From: RGIG1959 sp045540655
GTDB lineage: Bacteria; Bacillota; Clostridia; Oscillospirales; Acutalibacteraceae
Direction: 5' to 3'
NCBI GenBank assembly: GCA_045540655.1
Contig: JAZQHP010000092.1
Coordinates: forward strand, 1 to 39,968
DNA length: 39,968 bases
A program made the translations under genes and the position numbers. The notes beneath the pieces were generated by a model. The model was not told the origin of the DNA, searched no databases, and saw only the letters and a list, made by a program, of their open reading frames with translations. Positions 1 to 8,959 of the stretch are shown here, piece after piece (the first letter of the stretch is position 1; each line of letters opens with the position of its first letter).

Positions 1-20
1 TTGAAAGACAGGTGTTTCTT

Positions 21-893
21 ATGGCGATTGATGTATGGATCAAGCAAAAGGTATTCGGCGGCAAGACGATGCCGCTTGACGTGATTCTGGGCGAAGAGTT
101 ATGCTACGGAAACTATGTGAAGGATCGACTCGAAGAGGGCGAACTCGGAGAAACGGAGTTTGTTGCCTTTCATCCCGAGCGGATCGGCAGAGGGTTCAGC
201 GTGATCTGGAATCCTATGGAAAAGAAGGTGATTACTCTGCGCCTTCCGATGCCGTCCACCACCCAAGAACTGCACGATTTCTATGCCGCTGTCAAGCGCA
301 TGGTGACGTATTGGGACGGAAAGCTGATCGTGGACGGCCGTCGTGTCCGATTGCAAGATTTTCTGTCCGGCTTCGATAACATGGTCGATTTTAACAACCA
401 AACCATCCGACAGATTTCCGGGGACATTCTTGACGGAAAACAGGGAGATCTCACCCTGTATTCTGCCATGTGGCCGCTGACGATCGGCAAAGAGGAGGCG
501 GTCCGGTTTGCGCAAAACACGGAAGCCTATGCCGCCTGGTTGCACGAAAAGCAAGCAATGGATGTGCACGTGGCAAGACCCGACTTTTTCATGGACGATC
601 ACGGGGTGTATGCCTGCTACATGATTACCGATGATGTGCCGACGGTATTGCCGTATGAGCCGATCGTGCCGTTCGGCACCGTCGATCCTTCCACCGGAAA
701 ACCATTGGAATGCCGCACGTGGAAGTGCGTGCTTTGGCTTCAGGGAGAGAAAGCGCCGCTTGGCGAAGCGGACTATGCGGCGGTCGTCAGCAGCATTCCC
801 GAAAGCAAAAAAATCCGCTACGACGCGCGGCATTTTCTGCTGACGGACATGACCGCCGAAGATATCCGCACGCTGGTTTCCGCGGTGGAATAA
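21..893 (+). CDS. DUF4299-like protein of unknown function
   Basis: A 290-residue soluble protein with no signal peptide or membrane segment. Its length and overall character recall the Firmicutes DUF4299 family, but I recognise this only loosely and no function is known to me. I chose the ATG at 21 because an AGG-type ribosome site lies about 8 nt upstream; the in-frame GTG at 12 would leave no room for one. The reading frame is intact and ends in TAA. The window begins only 20 bases upstream, so its promoter and operon partners cannot be seen. A separate promoter follows it, so it is probably not co-transcribed with the sugar kinase downstream. Confidence 0.6.
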   Translation: MAIDVWIKQKVFGGKTMPLDVILGEELCYGNYVKDRLEEGELGETEFVAFHPERIGRGFSVIWNPMEKKVITLRLPMPSTTQELHDFYAAVKRMVTYWDGKLIVDGRRVRLQDFLSGFDNMVDFNNQTIRQISGDILDGKQGDLTLYSAMWPLTIGKEEAVRFAQNTEAYAAWLHEKQAMDVHVARPDFFMDDHGVYACYMITDDVPTVLPYEPIVPFGTVDPSTGKPLECRTWKCVLWLQGEKAPLGEADYAAVVSSIPESKKIRYDARHFLLTDMTAEDIRTLVSAVE

Positions 894-929
894 GCGGTGC
901 ATCGGATGCGGTTATCGGCTGGTTTGTTC

Positions 930-958
930 TTGAATTGTGCGAAAGAATGTGGTACGAT
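930..958 (+). promoter_or_regulatory. Candidate sigma-A promoter for the PfkB kinase
   Basis: TTGAAT (930-935) and TACGAT (953-958) are separated by 17 bp. The -10 overlaps the first copy of a repeated inverted sequence, as expected for a repressed promoter. The -10 is only a 4/6 match. Confidence 0.45.
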
Positions 959-983
959 GATACCATACAGGTACGATGGTACC
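951..983. promoter_or_regulatory. Tandem operator-like inverted repeats
   Basis: The 9-mer GGTACGATG occurs twice, at 951-959 and 970-978, with a 19-bp period (about two helical turns). Each copy is the left part of an inverted repeat: GGTA-6-TACC at 951-964 and GGTAC-4-GTACC at 970-983. The pair overlaps the candidate -10 and the expected transcription start of the sugar kinase gene. This is the position of a repressor operator. The regulator is not evident in the window. Confidence 0.4.
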
Positions 984-999
984 GTGAGGAGGGATGGCT

Positions 1000-1866
1000 G
1001 TGAAAGTCATGGCATTTGGTGAAATTGTATGGGATGTATATCCCGATAACGCGTGTCTCGGAGGCGCGCCGCTGAACTTTGCGGCACATCTGGCGCGGCA
1101 TGGGCACGAGGTGTATATGTTGTCTGCCGTCGGTACGGACGATTACGGCGACAAGGCACTCGCGCAACTCCGCGACTGGGGCGTGCGCACGGATTATGTC
1201 GCGCGCCTGACCGATGCGCAAACGGGTAAATGCCTGGTATCGCTCAACGAAGCGGGGGTGCCCGAGTATGATCTGCTTCGGGACACCGCCTACGATCGCA
1301 TTCCCGTTGCCGCGTCGCTCGAAGCGGATGTGCTGTATTTCGGCACGCTGGCGCTTCGGAGCGACAGCAACCGTCTGGCACTGCAACGGCTGTTGGAGAC
1401 GGAAGCGTTTGCAGATGTGTTTGTAGACGTCAATATCCGCGTGCCGTTTTATTCCGGGGAGACCGTTCGTTTTGCCGTGGAGCGGGCGACAATTTTGAAA
1501 ATCAGCGACGAAGAACTGCCGACGGTGGCGGATGCGCTGGGAATCTGCGCGACGGATCCGCAGGCGTTCATGCAACAACTGATATCTGCCTACCCGTCGG
1601 TACAATGTTTGATCCTGACCTGCGGTGCGAAAGGTGCGTATGTGTATCATCGGGAAGCGGATGCCGTGGTGTTCTGCGCGAGCAAACCCGTAGAGGTGGT
1701 ATCCACCGTCGGCGCGGGCGACAGCTTTTCGGCAGCATTTTTGCATATGTACAGTCAGCACGCGTCGTCGGAGCGGTGTGCCGCGTATGCGTCGGCGGTT
1801 GCCGGTTTTGTGGTGTCCCGACAGGAAGCGGTGCCGGTCTATGATCCGCAGGATATGATCGTTTGA
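1000..1866 (+). CDS. PfkB-family carbohydrate kinase (fructokinase-like)
   Basis: A ribokinase/PfkB-fold sugar kinase of 288 residues that should phosphorylate a sugar with ATP in the cytoplasm. The N-terminal GGAPLNFAAHLARHG segment is the substrate-binding PfkB signature. TVGAGDSFSAAF near the C-terminus is the second signature; its Asp (about residue 241) is the catalytic base and the GAGD forms the anion hole. I prefer the GTG at 1000, which lies 6 nt after GAGGAGGG (986-993), over the ATG at 994, which sits almost on that site. Fructokinase is the closest guess from the GGAPLN form, but the substrate cannot be fixed by reading. It is followed by a terminator and then a glycoside hydrolase, so a joint role in sugar use is possible but inferred. 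Confidence 0.88.
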   Translation: MKVMAFGEIVWDVYPDNACLGGAPLNFAAHLARHGHEVYMLSAVGTDDYGDKALAQLRDWGVRTDYVARLTDAQTGKCLVSLNEAGVPEYDLLRDTAYDRIPVAASLEADVLYFGTLALRSDSNRLALQRLLETEAFADVFVDVNIRVPFYSGETVRFAVERATILKISDEELPTVADALGICATDPQAFMQQLISAYPSVQCLILTCGAKGAYVYHREADAVVFCASKPVEVVSTVGAGDSFSAAFLHMYSQHASSERCAAYASAVAGFVVSRQEAVPVYDPQDMIV

Positions 1867-1875
1867 TATCCATTT

Positions 1876-1921
1876 GTCCCGCTTTGCACGGTGCTGTCCT
1901 TGTAGAGCGGGACGCTTTTTT
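1876..1921 (+). terminator. Intrinsic terminator after the PfkB kinase
   Basis: GTCCCGCT (1876-1883) pairs with AGCGGGAC (1906-1913) and is followed by GC and six T. The loop is long (22 nt). The next gene starts only 20 bp later, so read-through to the GHL10 gene may be substantial. Confidence 0.7.
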
Positions 1922-1940
1922 GAGAAAGGAAGGATTCGGT

Positions 1941-3815
1941 ATGGATCATCGGACAGACCGTGCGGATACGTCCGTTACCGTGAAGGTGGACGGTGTTAAC
2001 GTTTCCCGCGGTGCCGATCAGGCAATTTTGTATACCGCCGCATACGGCGAAACGACCGCTACGAATGAATACGGCTATGAAATCACGGTGGAGGACGGCG
2101 TGATTACGCAACTCGGCGGCAATGCGTCGCCGATCCCGCCGCGCGGGTTTGTGCTGTCGCTTCACGGCACCGTTATGACACAGCTTCGCGCACAGATCCG
2201 AAAAAGCATGTCCGTGCAGTACGATCCCGATGCGCAGGCCGTCGTGTTTTCCTGCGACGCAAAGGGGCTGAAAAACGCGGTGACCTATGCGATCGACCGT
2301 GCACAACAGCGGATCGATCGGGCAAAGGCGGCGTTTGTATATGCCGATTACCGTCAGGCACAAACGCGGCTTGCGTCGATCCGACAGGCGTGTGAGGCGC
2401 TGTTTCAACGCGACACCCTCTCAGAGCAGGAAGCTTTTGCGCAGATCGAAGCGACCGATGCGCTGTGCCGCACGCTGTGTGACAGCTATCCCGTGCAGTA
2501 TCGCGGCGTGTGGATCCGTCCCTCGCAAAAGGACGCGGACGAGGTGGCGGCGTATGTCAAAACGCTTCGTGATGCCCATATCAATTTTGTTTGTGTGGAA
2601 GGCTGGTTTGCGAACGGCACGATTATGGATCTGCCGGACGGATGCCTGTTCTCGAAAAATCCGCAGTTTGATTACGATGTTCTGCGGGCGTACACGGAGG
2701 CGTGTCATCGGTACGGCATGGAATGCCATTTGTGGATGCCGATTCTGAATGTCGGCAGTTTCTCCGACGAGGGCAGTGAACGCACACCGGCGGGACGAAG
2801 ACCCGCATGGATGTCGCTCGACAACCACGGCTCTTGCCGCAACCCGAACGGATTTATGATGCTCGACCCTGCCAACGAGGACGCCTGTCGCTATTTGTTG
2901 GACTTTTACCGTTATATTGTCACCACCTATGACATCGACTGCTTTGAGGTAGATTATATCCGGTATTACGCGGCGTCGGAAGACGCGGACTACGGGTATA
3001 CGCCGGCGGCGTTTGAAGGATTTGAGAAAGCCTACGGCTACGGCGTGACTCCCGCGTATGACCGAGAGGCGGACTACTGGGAGGATTGGTGTCAGTATCG
3101 CCGTGATTGTGTCACGGCACTGGTGCGAAGCATCCGCGACATGATCGACAAAGAAGCCCCCGACGTGTTGCTGGCGGCGGATGTGGCATTCCCGTTCAGT
3201 CACGCCCTGCACAGTGTGTATCAGCCGTTCCCGCAGTGGCTGGAGGAAGGCATCCCGGATATTCTGCATCCGATGGCTTACGGCGATGGCTACGAAGCGG
3301 ACATCCGAACGTCGGTTGCCCTTGCGGGCGAACGCTGTATGGTTGTGACGGGACTGGGTGCGCAAGGGGATTTACTGCGCATGGAGGAGCTGGAACGTCA
3401 GACGCGCGACAATGCGGGCTACGGCGCGTACGGCGAATGTTTTTTTGAAGCGAATGCATATGCATATAAACAGCTTCCGTCGGCACTGGCGGAGACGGCA
3501 TACCGCCGTCGGGCGATATCGCCGTTTTTGAACGTGCCCGATGCCGTTTGCGCCGCGCTTACGTATATGCTTGAACGCATCGATGCCGTGATCGGTCCGC
3601 TCGGCGGCATGAGCGATGCCGAGATCGCCGCGGTGAAAGCCGCCGCCGAAGTCGCGATGGGACACAGTAAAGACGGTCGGTTGTCGCCGACCTTGTTTGA
3701 CGATCTGCACCGAACGCTGGAAACGGTGGCAAACGAGGATGCCGTGCGCGTGCTCAGACGGGATCTGTACCGCGCCGAGCATATCCTGTTTGTCAGACAT
3801 CGCGTGATGGGATAA
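1941..3815 (+). CDS. GHL10-type (DUF187) glycoside hydrolase, cytoplasmic
   Basis: A 624-residue protein whose middle (from about residue 190) matches the glycosyl hydrolase-like 10 family: RGVWIRP opens a TIM-barrel, followed by an 'INFVCVEGWFANG' strand and the acidic FEVDYIRYY strand typical of the family's active site. The first 90 or so residues (VNVSRGADQAILYT...) resemble the beta-rich domain that precedes GHL10 barrels in some Clostridia. Family members cleave peptidoglycan glycan or other polysaccharides; the substrate here is unknown. The ATG at 1941 follows AAAGGAAGG at the proper spacing; in-frame sequence upstream of it runs through the terminator hairpin and is not coding. No signal peptide is present, which is unusual because many relatives are exported. 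The C-terminal 130 residues are helical and unassigned. Confidence 0.75.
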   Translation: MDHRTDRADTSVTVKVDGVNVSRGADQAILYTAAYGETTATNEYGYEITVEDGVITQLGGNASPIPPRGFVLSLHGTVMTQLRAQIRKSMSVQYDPDAQAVVFSCDAKGLKNAVTYAIDRAQQRIDRAKAAFVYADYRQAQTRLASIRQACEALFQRDTLSEQEAFAQIEATDALCRTLCDSYPVQYRGVWIRPSQKDADEVAAYVKTLRDAHINFVCVEGWFANGTIMDLPDGCLFSKNPQFDYDVLRAYTEACHRYGMECHLWMPILNVGSFSDEGSERTPAGRRPAWMSLDNHGSCRNPNGFMMLDPANEDACRYLLDFYRYIVTTYDIDCFEVDYIRYYAASEDADYGYTPAAFEGFEKAYGYGVTPAYDREADYWEDWCQYRRDCVTALVRSIRDMIDKEAPDVLLAADVAFPFSHALHSVYQPFPQWLEEGIPDILHPMAYGDGYEADIRTSVALAGERCMVVTGLGAQGDLLRMEELERQTRDNAGYGAYGECFFEANAYAYKQLPSALAETAYRRRAISPFLNVPDAVCAALTYMLERIDAVIGPLGGMSDAEIAAVKAAAEVAMGHSKDGRLSPTLFDDLHRTLETVANEDAVRVLRRDLYRAEHILFVRHRVMG

Positions 3816-3885
3816 GAAGGGAAGAACCCCGTGAATCTGTTGCCGCGAAGGGGTGCAGATGAGATTGCTTTTAGGAGGGATACCT

Positions 3886-4443
3886 ATGAAAAAATGCGGA
3901 ATGATGATCGTGTTGACGTTGGCGTTGGTCTGTATGCTCTGTTCCTGCGTCGCGCCTGCGACATCGGACGATCCTGCCACCGTACCGACGACCACGACGG
4001 GCACGGATGCGGCCACGGTCACTAGAGTGCCGTCGTCCGATTATACGGGGGTGGCGTTGAACATGCCGCAGAGCGTGAGCGAAATTTACGAAAGCTATGA
4101 CCATACGGCAACGCTGACGGTGATGCCGCATAGTGCCAACATCGTAAAAATAGTGTCTTCGGAACTCGGTGAACCGACCTATGCAGAACTCAGTGAAGAG
4201 CGTGTTGCGGAATTGAACGCGTTGTATGCATCGATCACGGAGTTTAAAGACTATTCGGGAGGCATAGGGGCCGAGCCGACGATTGTGATTGAACGTGACG
4301 GCGAAACCTATCGTCTGGGATGGGGCTGTGCCACACAGCGCGCCTTGAATCTGTATATTGATAAGATATTCGCCTGTGATGCATCCGATGAGGAGTGGCG
4401 CGCCATTGATGATATGACCTATTACAGCGAGGAGAATACCTAA
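3886..4443 (+). CDS. Small secreted lipoprotein, unknown function
   Basis: A 185-residue precursor with a short charged N-terminus (MKKCG), a hydrophobic stretch and a lipobox ending LCSC at residues 17-20, so the mature protein should be lipid-anchored on the cell surface. A Thr/Ser/Pro-rich linker follows (about residues 22-50), then a globular domain of about 130 residues that I do not recognise. The start at 3886 is fixed by AGGAGGG (3873-3879); the in-frame ATG further upstream at 3853 would place sequence before the signal peptide. It sits 70 bp after the GHL10 gene with no clear terminator between them and may be co-transcribed. A strong terminator follows. Confidence 0.75.
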   Translation: MKKCGMMIVLTLALVCMLCSCVAPATSDDPATVPTTTTGTDAATVTRVPSSDYTGVALNMPQSVSEIYESYDHTATLTVMPHSANIVKIVSSELGEPTYAELSEERVAELNALYASITEFKDYSGGIGAEPTIVIERDGETYRLGWGCATQRALNLYIDKIFACDASDEEWRAIDDMTYYSEENT

Positions 4444-4452
4444 CATCGTCAA

Positions 4453-4486
4453 ACGGCAGGGAGAGACATTTCCCCTGCCGTTTTTT
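4453..4486 (+). terminator. Intrinsic terminator after the lipoprotein gene
   Basis: A 9-bp perfect stem, ACGGCAGGG (4453-4461) with CCCTGCCGT (4473-4481), an 11-nt loop and a run of six T at 4481-4486. Confidence 0.88.
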
Positions 4487-4512
4487 AGGTTTTCGAAAAA
4501 ACAGGAGTGTCT

Positions 4513-4542
4513 CCCCACCCTTTTTTCGGCAAAAGGGTGGGG
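4513..4542. repeat. 12-bp perfect inverted repeat, no T-tract
   Basis: CCCCACCCTTTT (4513-4524) and AAAAGGGTGGGG (4531-4542) form a perfect 12-bp stem with a 6-nt loop. Neither strand has a T-run after the stem, and a proper terminator already lies 30 bp upstream. It therefore looks like a dispersed intergenic palindrome or a regulatory hairpin for the next gene rather than a terminator. Only one copy is present in this window. Confidence 0.6.
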
Positions 4543-4613
4543 ACAACGGCAACAACGTGTGGCATACTATTCTTAGAATATGGTGTTCGTTTTTGTTACG
4601 AGGAGGAGTCGTT

Positions 4614-7600
4614 ATGAAGCGACAATGGATCAAAACGCTTGTGAGCGTATTGCTGGCGGTGGGGGTGCTGGCGGTACTGTTGCCGCCGGCGGCGTTTGCG
4701 GAGTCTGCATATATCCGGCTCGGCGAGATTTCGCAGGTGACGGTAAATGCTGTTATCAACCCGACGCCCGGCGGTAAAAATGCCGTCGAAAAGTGGGAGA
4801 TTGCGTCTCCTCGCGATCAGGGTGTCGGCTCTCAAGGCTCCTGGCAACGCTGGAACGAAACCGCGGGAACGTGGGAGCTTTACGGCGTGGTGTCGCATCC
4901 GGTCATGGAGGAGGGCACCTATCGCTACCATGTTCAGATTCGCACCGATAAAAACGAGGTGAACGAGTATTACGCGCTCACGGAGGATGCGGCACTGTTG
5001 GTGAACGGCGTGCCGTGGACGAAGGAGTCGAGCGTGCTTTCGTATGACAGCCACGGCTGCGGTCTGATCTGGTATTGCAGTCCGTCCTTCATCGTATCGG
5101 AGGACGGCGGGAACAGCGCCCACATGATCGACCTCATGATTACGACCCCGCCCACCAAGACGGAATATCTGACGGGTGAATATTTCGACCGTGCCGGTAT
5201 GGAGGTCATGGCTGTCTATGATAACAGCGGCACGGTGCCTGTGGACGAGTATATCGTGACCGACGGCATGGCGCTGGCGGACGGACAGACATCGGTGACG
5301 CTCAGCTATACCGAAGGCGGTGTCACCGAAACCGTTACCCAGCCCATCACCGTGTCTGCCGAGCCGCTGAACGGCAAGGTGTTCGAGGTGCATTCGTGGA
5401 GCGAGTTCAAGGATGCCTTTGCCTATTCGGCGTATCGCGGCGAGGATTATACGATCAAGCTGATGAACAACCTGTATTACGATGCGGCGAACATCGCGCG
5501 CAATGCCACGGTGATCGTGGACGTGGAAGTAAAGGGCTGTAACGTGACGTTGGATTTCCATGGGCACACTCTTTTCTGTACCGATGCGGTGTCGCAGTCG
5601 GATCTGCAGTCGCCGTTGTCGGATTTTATCCGCATTACCCTGCATCCGATCGATCCTGCTGTGCCTGTGGTGTTCCGTCTGACCGATTCCGTCGGCGGTG
5701 GCGGCGTGAAGATGACGTCGCACCGTGCATATGACAATCAGCTGGCGGCATTGCACATTGTGGATGCGCAGAACTATATGATCGGCAATCTGTACCAATC
5801 GTGTGCGGGGAATGCCGAGCTGATCATTGACGGCGGCACCTACACGTTGGACGCCAAAACCGAAAAGCTCGGTCGCGGCACGTATGAGGTCAACTCGTTT
5901 TATCGCGGCACGGTGATCGCCGACGCGATGAATCATATCGAGATCAACGGCGGTACATTTAAGGCAACCAGTGACGGCGCGTACTATGACGGCAGTGATT
6001 TCTGCGCCAGAGAGCTGTCGGCGTTTGCCACGTGCAGCAATCGGATCGAGAATGCGGGCAACGTCAAGTATGAACACACGGTCATCAACGGCGGCACGTT
6101 CATTTCCGACGGCTACGCCATTCACCATTTTGATCACTCTCTCGATATGAACAAAACGATGTCGATGCGCTTCCCGCTCCTCAACGGCGGCATTTTCTCG
6201 GGCGCGGTCGGGTATATCGGCATGAGCTTTACCTATGACAATTACGATACGACCGGCTTCGGCACGGAGGAATACAAAGAGATTCCCGCGGCGGATATCA
6301 TCAGTAACGAAGCGGACGTGTACTGCATCAAAGACGGCGAGTTCTGTGATTTGGAAGATCTGACGCTCGGCGATCTTCATGAATCGTCGGCACTGTATGT
6401 GTTTTCCGACTCGCTGTTCGGATTCAAAACGCGACCGGTGACGGGCGACAACACGGCACTGGAACGATATGTCGGTCAGCAGGATACCTTCGAGGTGGTG
6501 TACGAGGTGCCGTCCGCCTTCGGGGAGCAACAGATCACCCCGTATATCACCGTAACGCCGAACGGCGGCACCGCGACCACGGAGAACGTCACGCAAAAGC
6601 ACATTGCCTATCAGCATTACCCGGACGGATTGACCGTGACGGTGGGCATTGCGATTCAAGCGGCGCAGCAGGTGCTTTATTACGAGAACAGCTATACCGT
6701 TACGGTCAGCGACGTGATCGCACCGCCTGAGATTCTGGCTCAGCCGAGGTCTATGACCGTTGCCCCCGGCGAATGTGCCGAAGCGATGGTGGTTGCCGAT
6801 CATGCGGCATCGTATCAGTGGTACTACCTCTATGAGGGGAGTGCGCCGATGAAATTGACCGAGAGCTTAGTATCTGCCCTTGGCGGCGGCGTCGCCGGGT
6901 ACGAGGATGCCGTATTGAGCGTGAAGCTTAAGGGTGTGGGAAGAGAGTATTTCTACTGTGTTGTAACGGGAACGGACGGCTCAACGGTAAAGACCGACAG
7001 GATAAGCTTTACCTTTGGAGGCAGCCCGTCGGTGTCCGCGTTCGGCGGCGGTGAATTCTATGCCGGCGGTGACGCACAGTTCAAGCTGTTTGCCATGTAT
7101 GCCGATGAGATCACATGGGTTGTGATGAAGCGTCAAAGCGGGGACACGAGCTTTTATTCGCTCGAGGAGTTCGCTGCGCTGACAGGATGCGAATACGGCA
7201 CCACCCACCGCAGCTATCCTTCGGGACTGCACGCCGCGTCGGTGATGTTCAAAAACGCGGACGAAAGCTGGGCGGGGAAGTATGCCGTTGGCTATCGGTT
7301 AGAGAATGGGCTTGGTGAGGTAGCGTTTCAACCTGACAATACCGTACCGTTCACCCTGGCTGTGGTGCGTCCGACGGTCCTCAACCTTATTGAAACGCAA
7401 ACTTGTGCCGAAGGCGGAACGCTGGTGTTCACCTTCGAGGCGGAGAATATGATGGACGCGGATTGGACCTTTGAAAAAGCGGATGAAGACGGTGTGGCGG
7501 TCGTGTATACCTTGGAGGATATGGCGATACGCTTCCCGAACACCTCGTTTGATACGGCGATTACGGGAACGACCGCCACGCTGACCGTGAGCGGTGCCGA

Positions 7601-7877
7601 ATCGGAGCTTTGTCAGTATCTGCTGTATGCCAGGGCGGTCGGCGTGTCCGCGTCGAGTCCCGCGGGTGTGGCACAGAGTAATGTCCTGACCGTGGTCGAG
7701 AGCGGTGACGTCAATGTCGACGGCGCGGTGGACATGATGGATGCGTTCATGGTGTATCAGGCGGCATCCTCGGGCAGTGTGTCCGCCAATGTGCAGGCGT
7801 ACGGCGATATGAACGATGACGGCGTGATCGATATGCTGGATGCGTTCCAGGTGTATCGCATCGCGTCCGGTACGTGA
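4614..7877 (+). CDS. Large secreted beta-helix/Ig-like protein with dockerin-like C-terminus
   Basis: A 1087-residue exoprotein. Residues 1-29 form a signal peptide (MKRQ, hydrophobic core, AFA cleavage site). About residues 180-248 resemble a Big_3 bacterial Ig-like domain (YLTGEYFDRAGMEV start). About 260-560 is rich in repeated NGGTF/DGGTY turns (for example INGGTFKATSDGA), consistent with a right-handed parallel beta-helix as in polysaccharide lyases or adhesins. About 700-800 is an Ig-like domain (ILAQPRSMTVAPGE with SYQWYY). The last 55 residues hold two dockerin-type calcium motifs, GDVNVDGAVDMMDAFMVY and GDMNDDGVIDMLDAFQVY. The start at 4614 follows GAGGAGG; the in-frame ATG at 4557 lies before the signal peptide. 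No catalytic residues are obvious, so it could be an enzyme, an adhesin or a scaffold-docked binding protein. Confidence 0.8.
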   Translation: MKRQWIKTLVSVLLAVGVLAVLLPPAAFAESAYIRLGEISQVTVNAVINPTPGGKNAVEKWEIASPRDQGVGSQGSWQRWNETAGTWELYGVVSHPVMEEGTYRYHVQIRTDKNEVNEYYALTEDAALLVNGVPWTKESSVLSYDSHGCGLIWYCSPSFIVSEDGGNSAHMIDLMITTPPTKTEYLTGEYFDRAGMEVMAVYDNSGTVPVDEYIVTDGMALADGQTSVTLSYTEGGVTETVTQPITVSAEPLNGKVFEVHSWSEFKDAFAYSAYRGEDYTIKLMNNLYYDAANIARNATVIVDVEVKGCNVTLDFHGHTLFCTDAVSQSDLQSPLSDFIRITLHPIDPAVPVVFRLTDSVGGGGVKMTSHRAYDNQLAALHIVDAQNYMIGNLYQSCAGNAELIIDGGTYTLDAKTEKLGRGTYEVNSFYRGTVIADAMNHIEINGGTFKATSDGAYYDGSDFCARELSAFATCSNRIENAGNVKYEHTVINGGTFISDGYAIHHFDHSLDMNKTMSMRFPLLNGGIFSGAVGYIGMSFTYDNYDTTGFGTEEYKEIPAADIISNEADVYCIKDGEFCDLEDLTLGDLHESSALYVFSDSLFGFKTRPVTGDNTALERYVGQQDTFEVVYEVPSAFGEQQITPYITVTPNGGTATTENVTQKHIAYQHYPDGLTVTVGIAIQAAQQVLYYENSYTVTVSDVIAPPEILAQPRSMTVAPGECAEAMVVADHAASYQWYYLYEGSAPMKLTESLVSALGGGVAGYEDAVLSVKLKGVGREYFYCVVTGTDGSTVKTDRISFTFGGSPSVSAFGGGEFYAGGDAQFKLFAMYADEITWVVMKRQSGDTSFYSLEEFAALTGCEYGTTHRSYPSGLHAASVMFKNADESWAGKYAVGYRLENGLGEVAFQPDNTVPFTLAVVRPTVLNLIETQTCAEGGTLVFTFEAENMMDADWTFEKADEDGVAVVYTLEDMAIRFPNTSFDTAITGTTATLTVSGAESELCQYLLYARAVGVSASSPAGVAQSNVLTVVESGDVNVDGAVDMMDAFMVYQAASSGSVSANVQAYGDMNDDGVIDMLDAFQVYRIASGT

Positions 7878-7900
7878 GTGAGTTTCGTGTAATAACCCCA

Positions 7901-7930
7901 AAGCCACCCGCTGTCGGCGGGTGGCTTTCC
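7901..7930 (+). terminator. Terminator after the beta-helix protein gene
   Basis: AAGCCACCCGC (7901-7911) pairs perfectly with GCGGGTGGCTT (7917-7927) across a 5-nt loop. The following T-tract is short (TTTCCTGTT), so termination may be partial. Confidence 0.75.
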
Positions 7931-7944
7931 TGTTATAAACGGGA

Positions 7945-7972
7945 TTGCGCTTTTTAAAAGCTGTGGTATAAT
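7945..7972 (+). promoter_or_regulatory. Sigma-A promoter with extended -10
   Basis: TTGCGC (7945-7950), 16 bp, then TGgTATAAT (-10 at 7967-7972). A potential ATG at 7971 falls inside the -10, which rules it out as the start of the following gene. Confidence 0.8.
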
Positions 7973-8018
7973 GAGAACGTGCTTTTTCGACTTTTTACGA
8001 ACGGAGATATACCTTATT

Positions 8019-8876
8019 ATGCAACGTATAAAACAACATCGCGCGGCGAGTTTTTCGGCCGTCGCACTCGTGTATATACTGGCCGCCGTGGTCGGCGTGC
8101 TTGTCTATCGCGCGTTACCGCCGGATTGGTGGCTGTCATTGCTCATCGCCGATGCGGCGGCGACGGTGGTCACGTTTGCGTTCAGCGTGCTGTTTCGCAA
8201 CGCCTCCGTATACGATCCTTACTGGAGCGTGCAACCGCCCGTGATTCTGGCGGCGTTTGCGGTGGACAGTGAGCTCACCGCGCTCGGGGTGCTGTTGCTG
8301 ATCGCCGTAGGTTTCTGGGCGGTGCGCCTGACGGCAAACTGGGCGTATACCTTTAAAAATCTTTGCCATCAGGATTGGCGCTATACGATGTTACAGGAAA
8401 AAACGGGTGTGTGGTATCCGCTCATCAATTTCGTGGGCATCCACATGGTGCCTACGCTCGTCGTTTACGGTTGTGTGCTCCCCGCGGTATATGCGATGCT
8501 TTACGCCGTTCCTCTGACGGTCGGCGGAGCGCTTTGCCTGACGGTGTCGCTCGGGGCGGCGGTGATGCAAGGGATGGCCGACATCCAGATGCATCGCTTT
8601 CGCAAACGGGGAAACGGTACGTTTATCCGTGACGGACTGTGGAAATATTCCCGTCATCCGAACTATCTCGGCGAGATCCTGATGTGGTGGGGTGTGGCGC
8701 TCAGCGTTGTGTGTGCCGCACCGCAGGCGTGGTGGCTGGCGGCGGGGGCGGTCGCCAATACGGTGTTGTTTTTTGCTGTCAGCATCCCGATGGCGGACGG
8801 GCGACAATCCCGCAAGGAGGGCTTTGCGGATTACAAGGCACAAACGCGGATGCTGTTGCCGATCAAAAAAGGCTGA
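8019..8876 (+). CDS. DUF1295 / steroid 5-alpha-reductase-like membrane protein
   Basis: A 285-residue polytopic membrane protein with about seven hydrophobic segments. The C-terminal motif KYSRHPNYLGEILMWWG (about residues 205-221) is the hallmark of DUF1295 and of the related 5-alpha-reductase/ICMT superfamily, where the conserved His and Asn-Tyr lie near the cofactor site. An aromatic DPYWSVQPP motif in the N-terminal half is also typical of DUF1295. The substrate is not known; a lipid or isoprenoid is likely by family. The promoter at 7945-7972 places the transcript start near 7979, so I chose the ATG at 8019; GGAG lies about 12 nt upstream, a rather long spacing. It is transcribed alone, between terminators. 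Confidence 0.82.
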   Translation: MQRIKQHRAASFSAVALVYILAAVVGVLVYRALPPDWWLSLLIADAAATVVTFAFSVLFRNASVYDPYWSVQPPVILAAFAVDSELTALGVLLLIAVGFWAVRLTANWAYTFKNLCHQDWRYTMLQEKTGVWYPLINFVGIHMVPTLVVYGCVLPAVYAMLYAVPLTVGGALCLTVSLGAAVMQGMADIQMHRFRKRGNGTFIRDGLWKYSRHPNYLGEILMWWGVALSVVCAAPQAWWLAAGAVANTVLFFAVSIPMADGRQSRKEGFADYKAQTRMLLPIKKG

Positions 8877-8880
8877 TAAG

Positions 8881-8909
8881 CAGGCAGGGAGCGTGTCCCT
8901 GCCTGTTTT
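8881..8909 (+). terminator. Terminator after the DUF1295 gene
   Basis: CAGGCAGGGA (8881-8890) pairs perfectly with TCCCTGCCTG (8896-8905), with a 5-nt loop and TTTT at 8906-8909. Confidence 0.85.
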
Positions 8910-8959
8910 GCATAGGTGGTTATACTCAGCGAATCGTATATCGCATGGACGCGCGGCAC

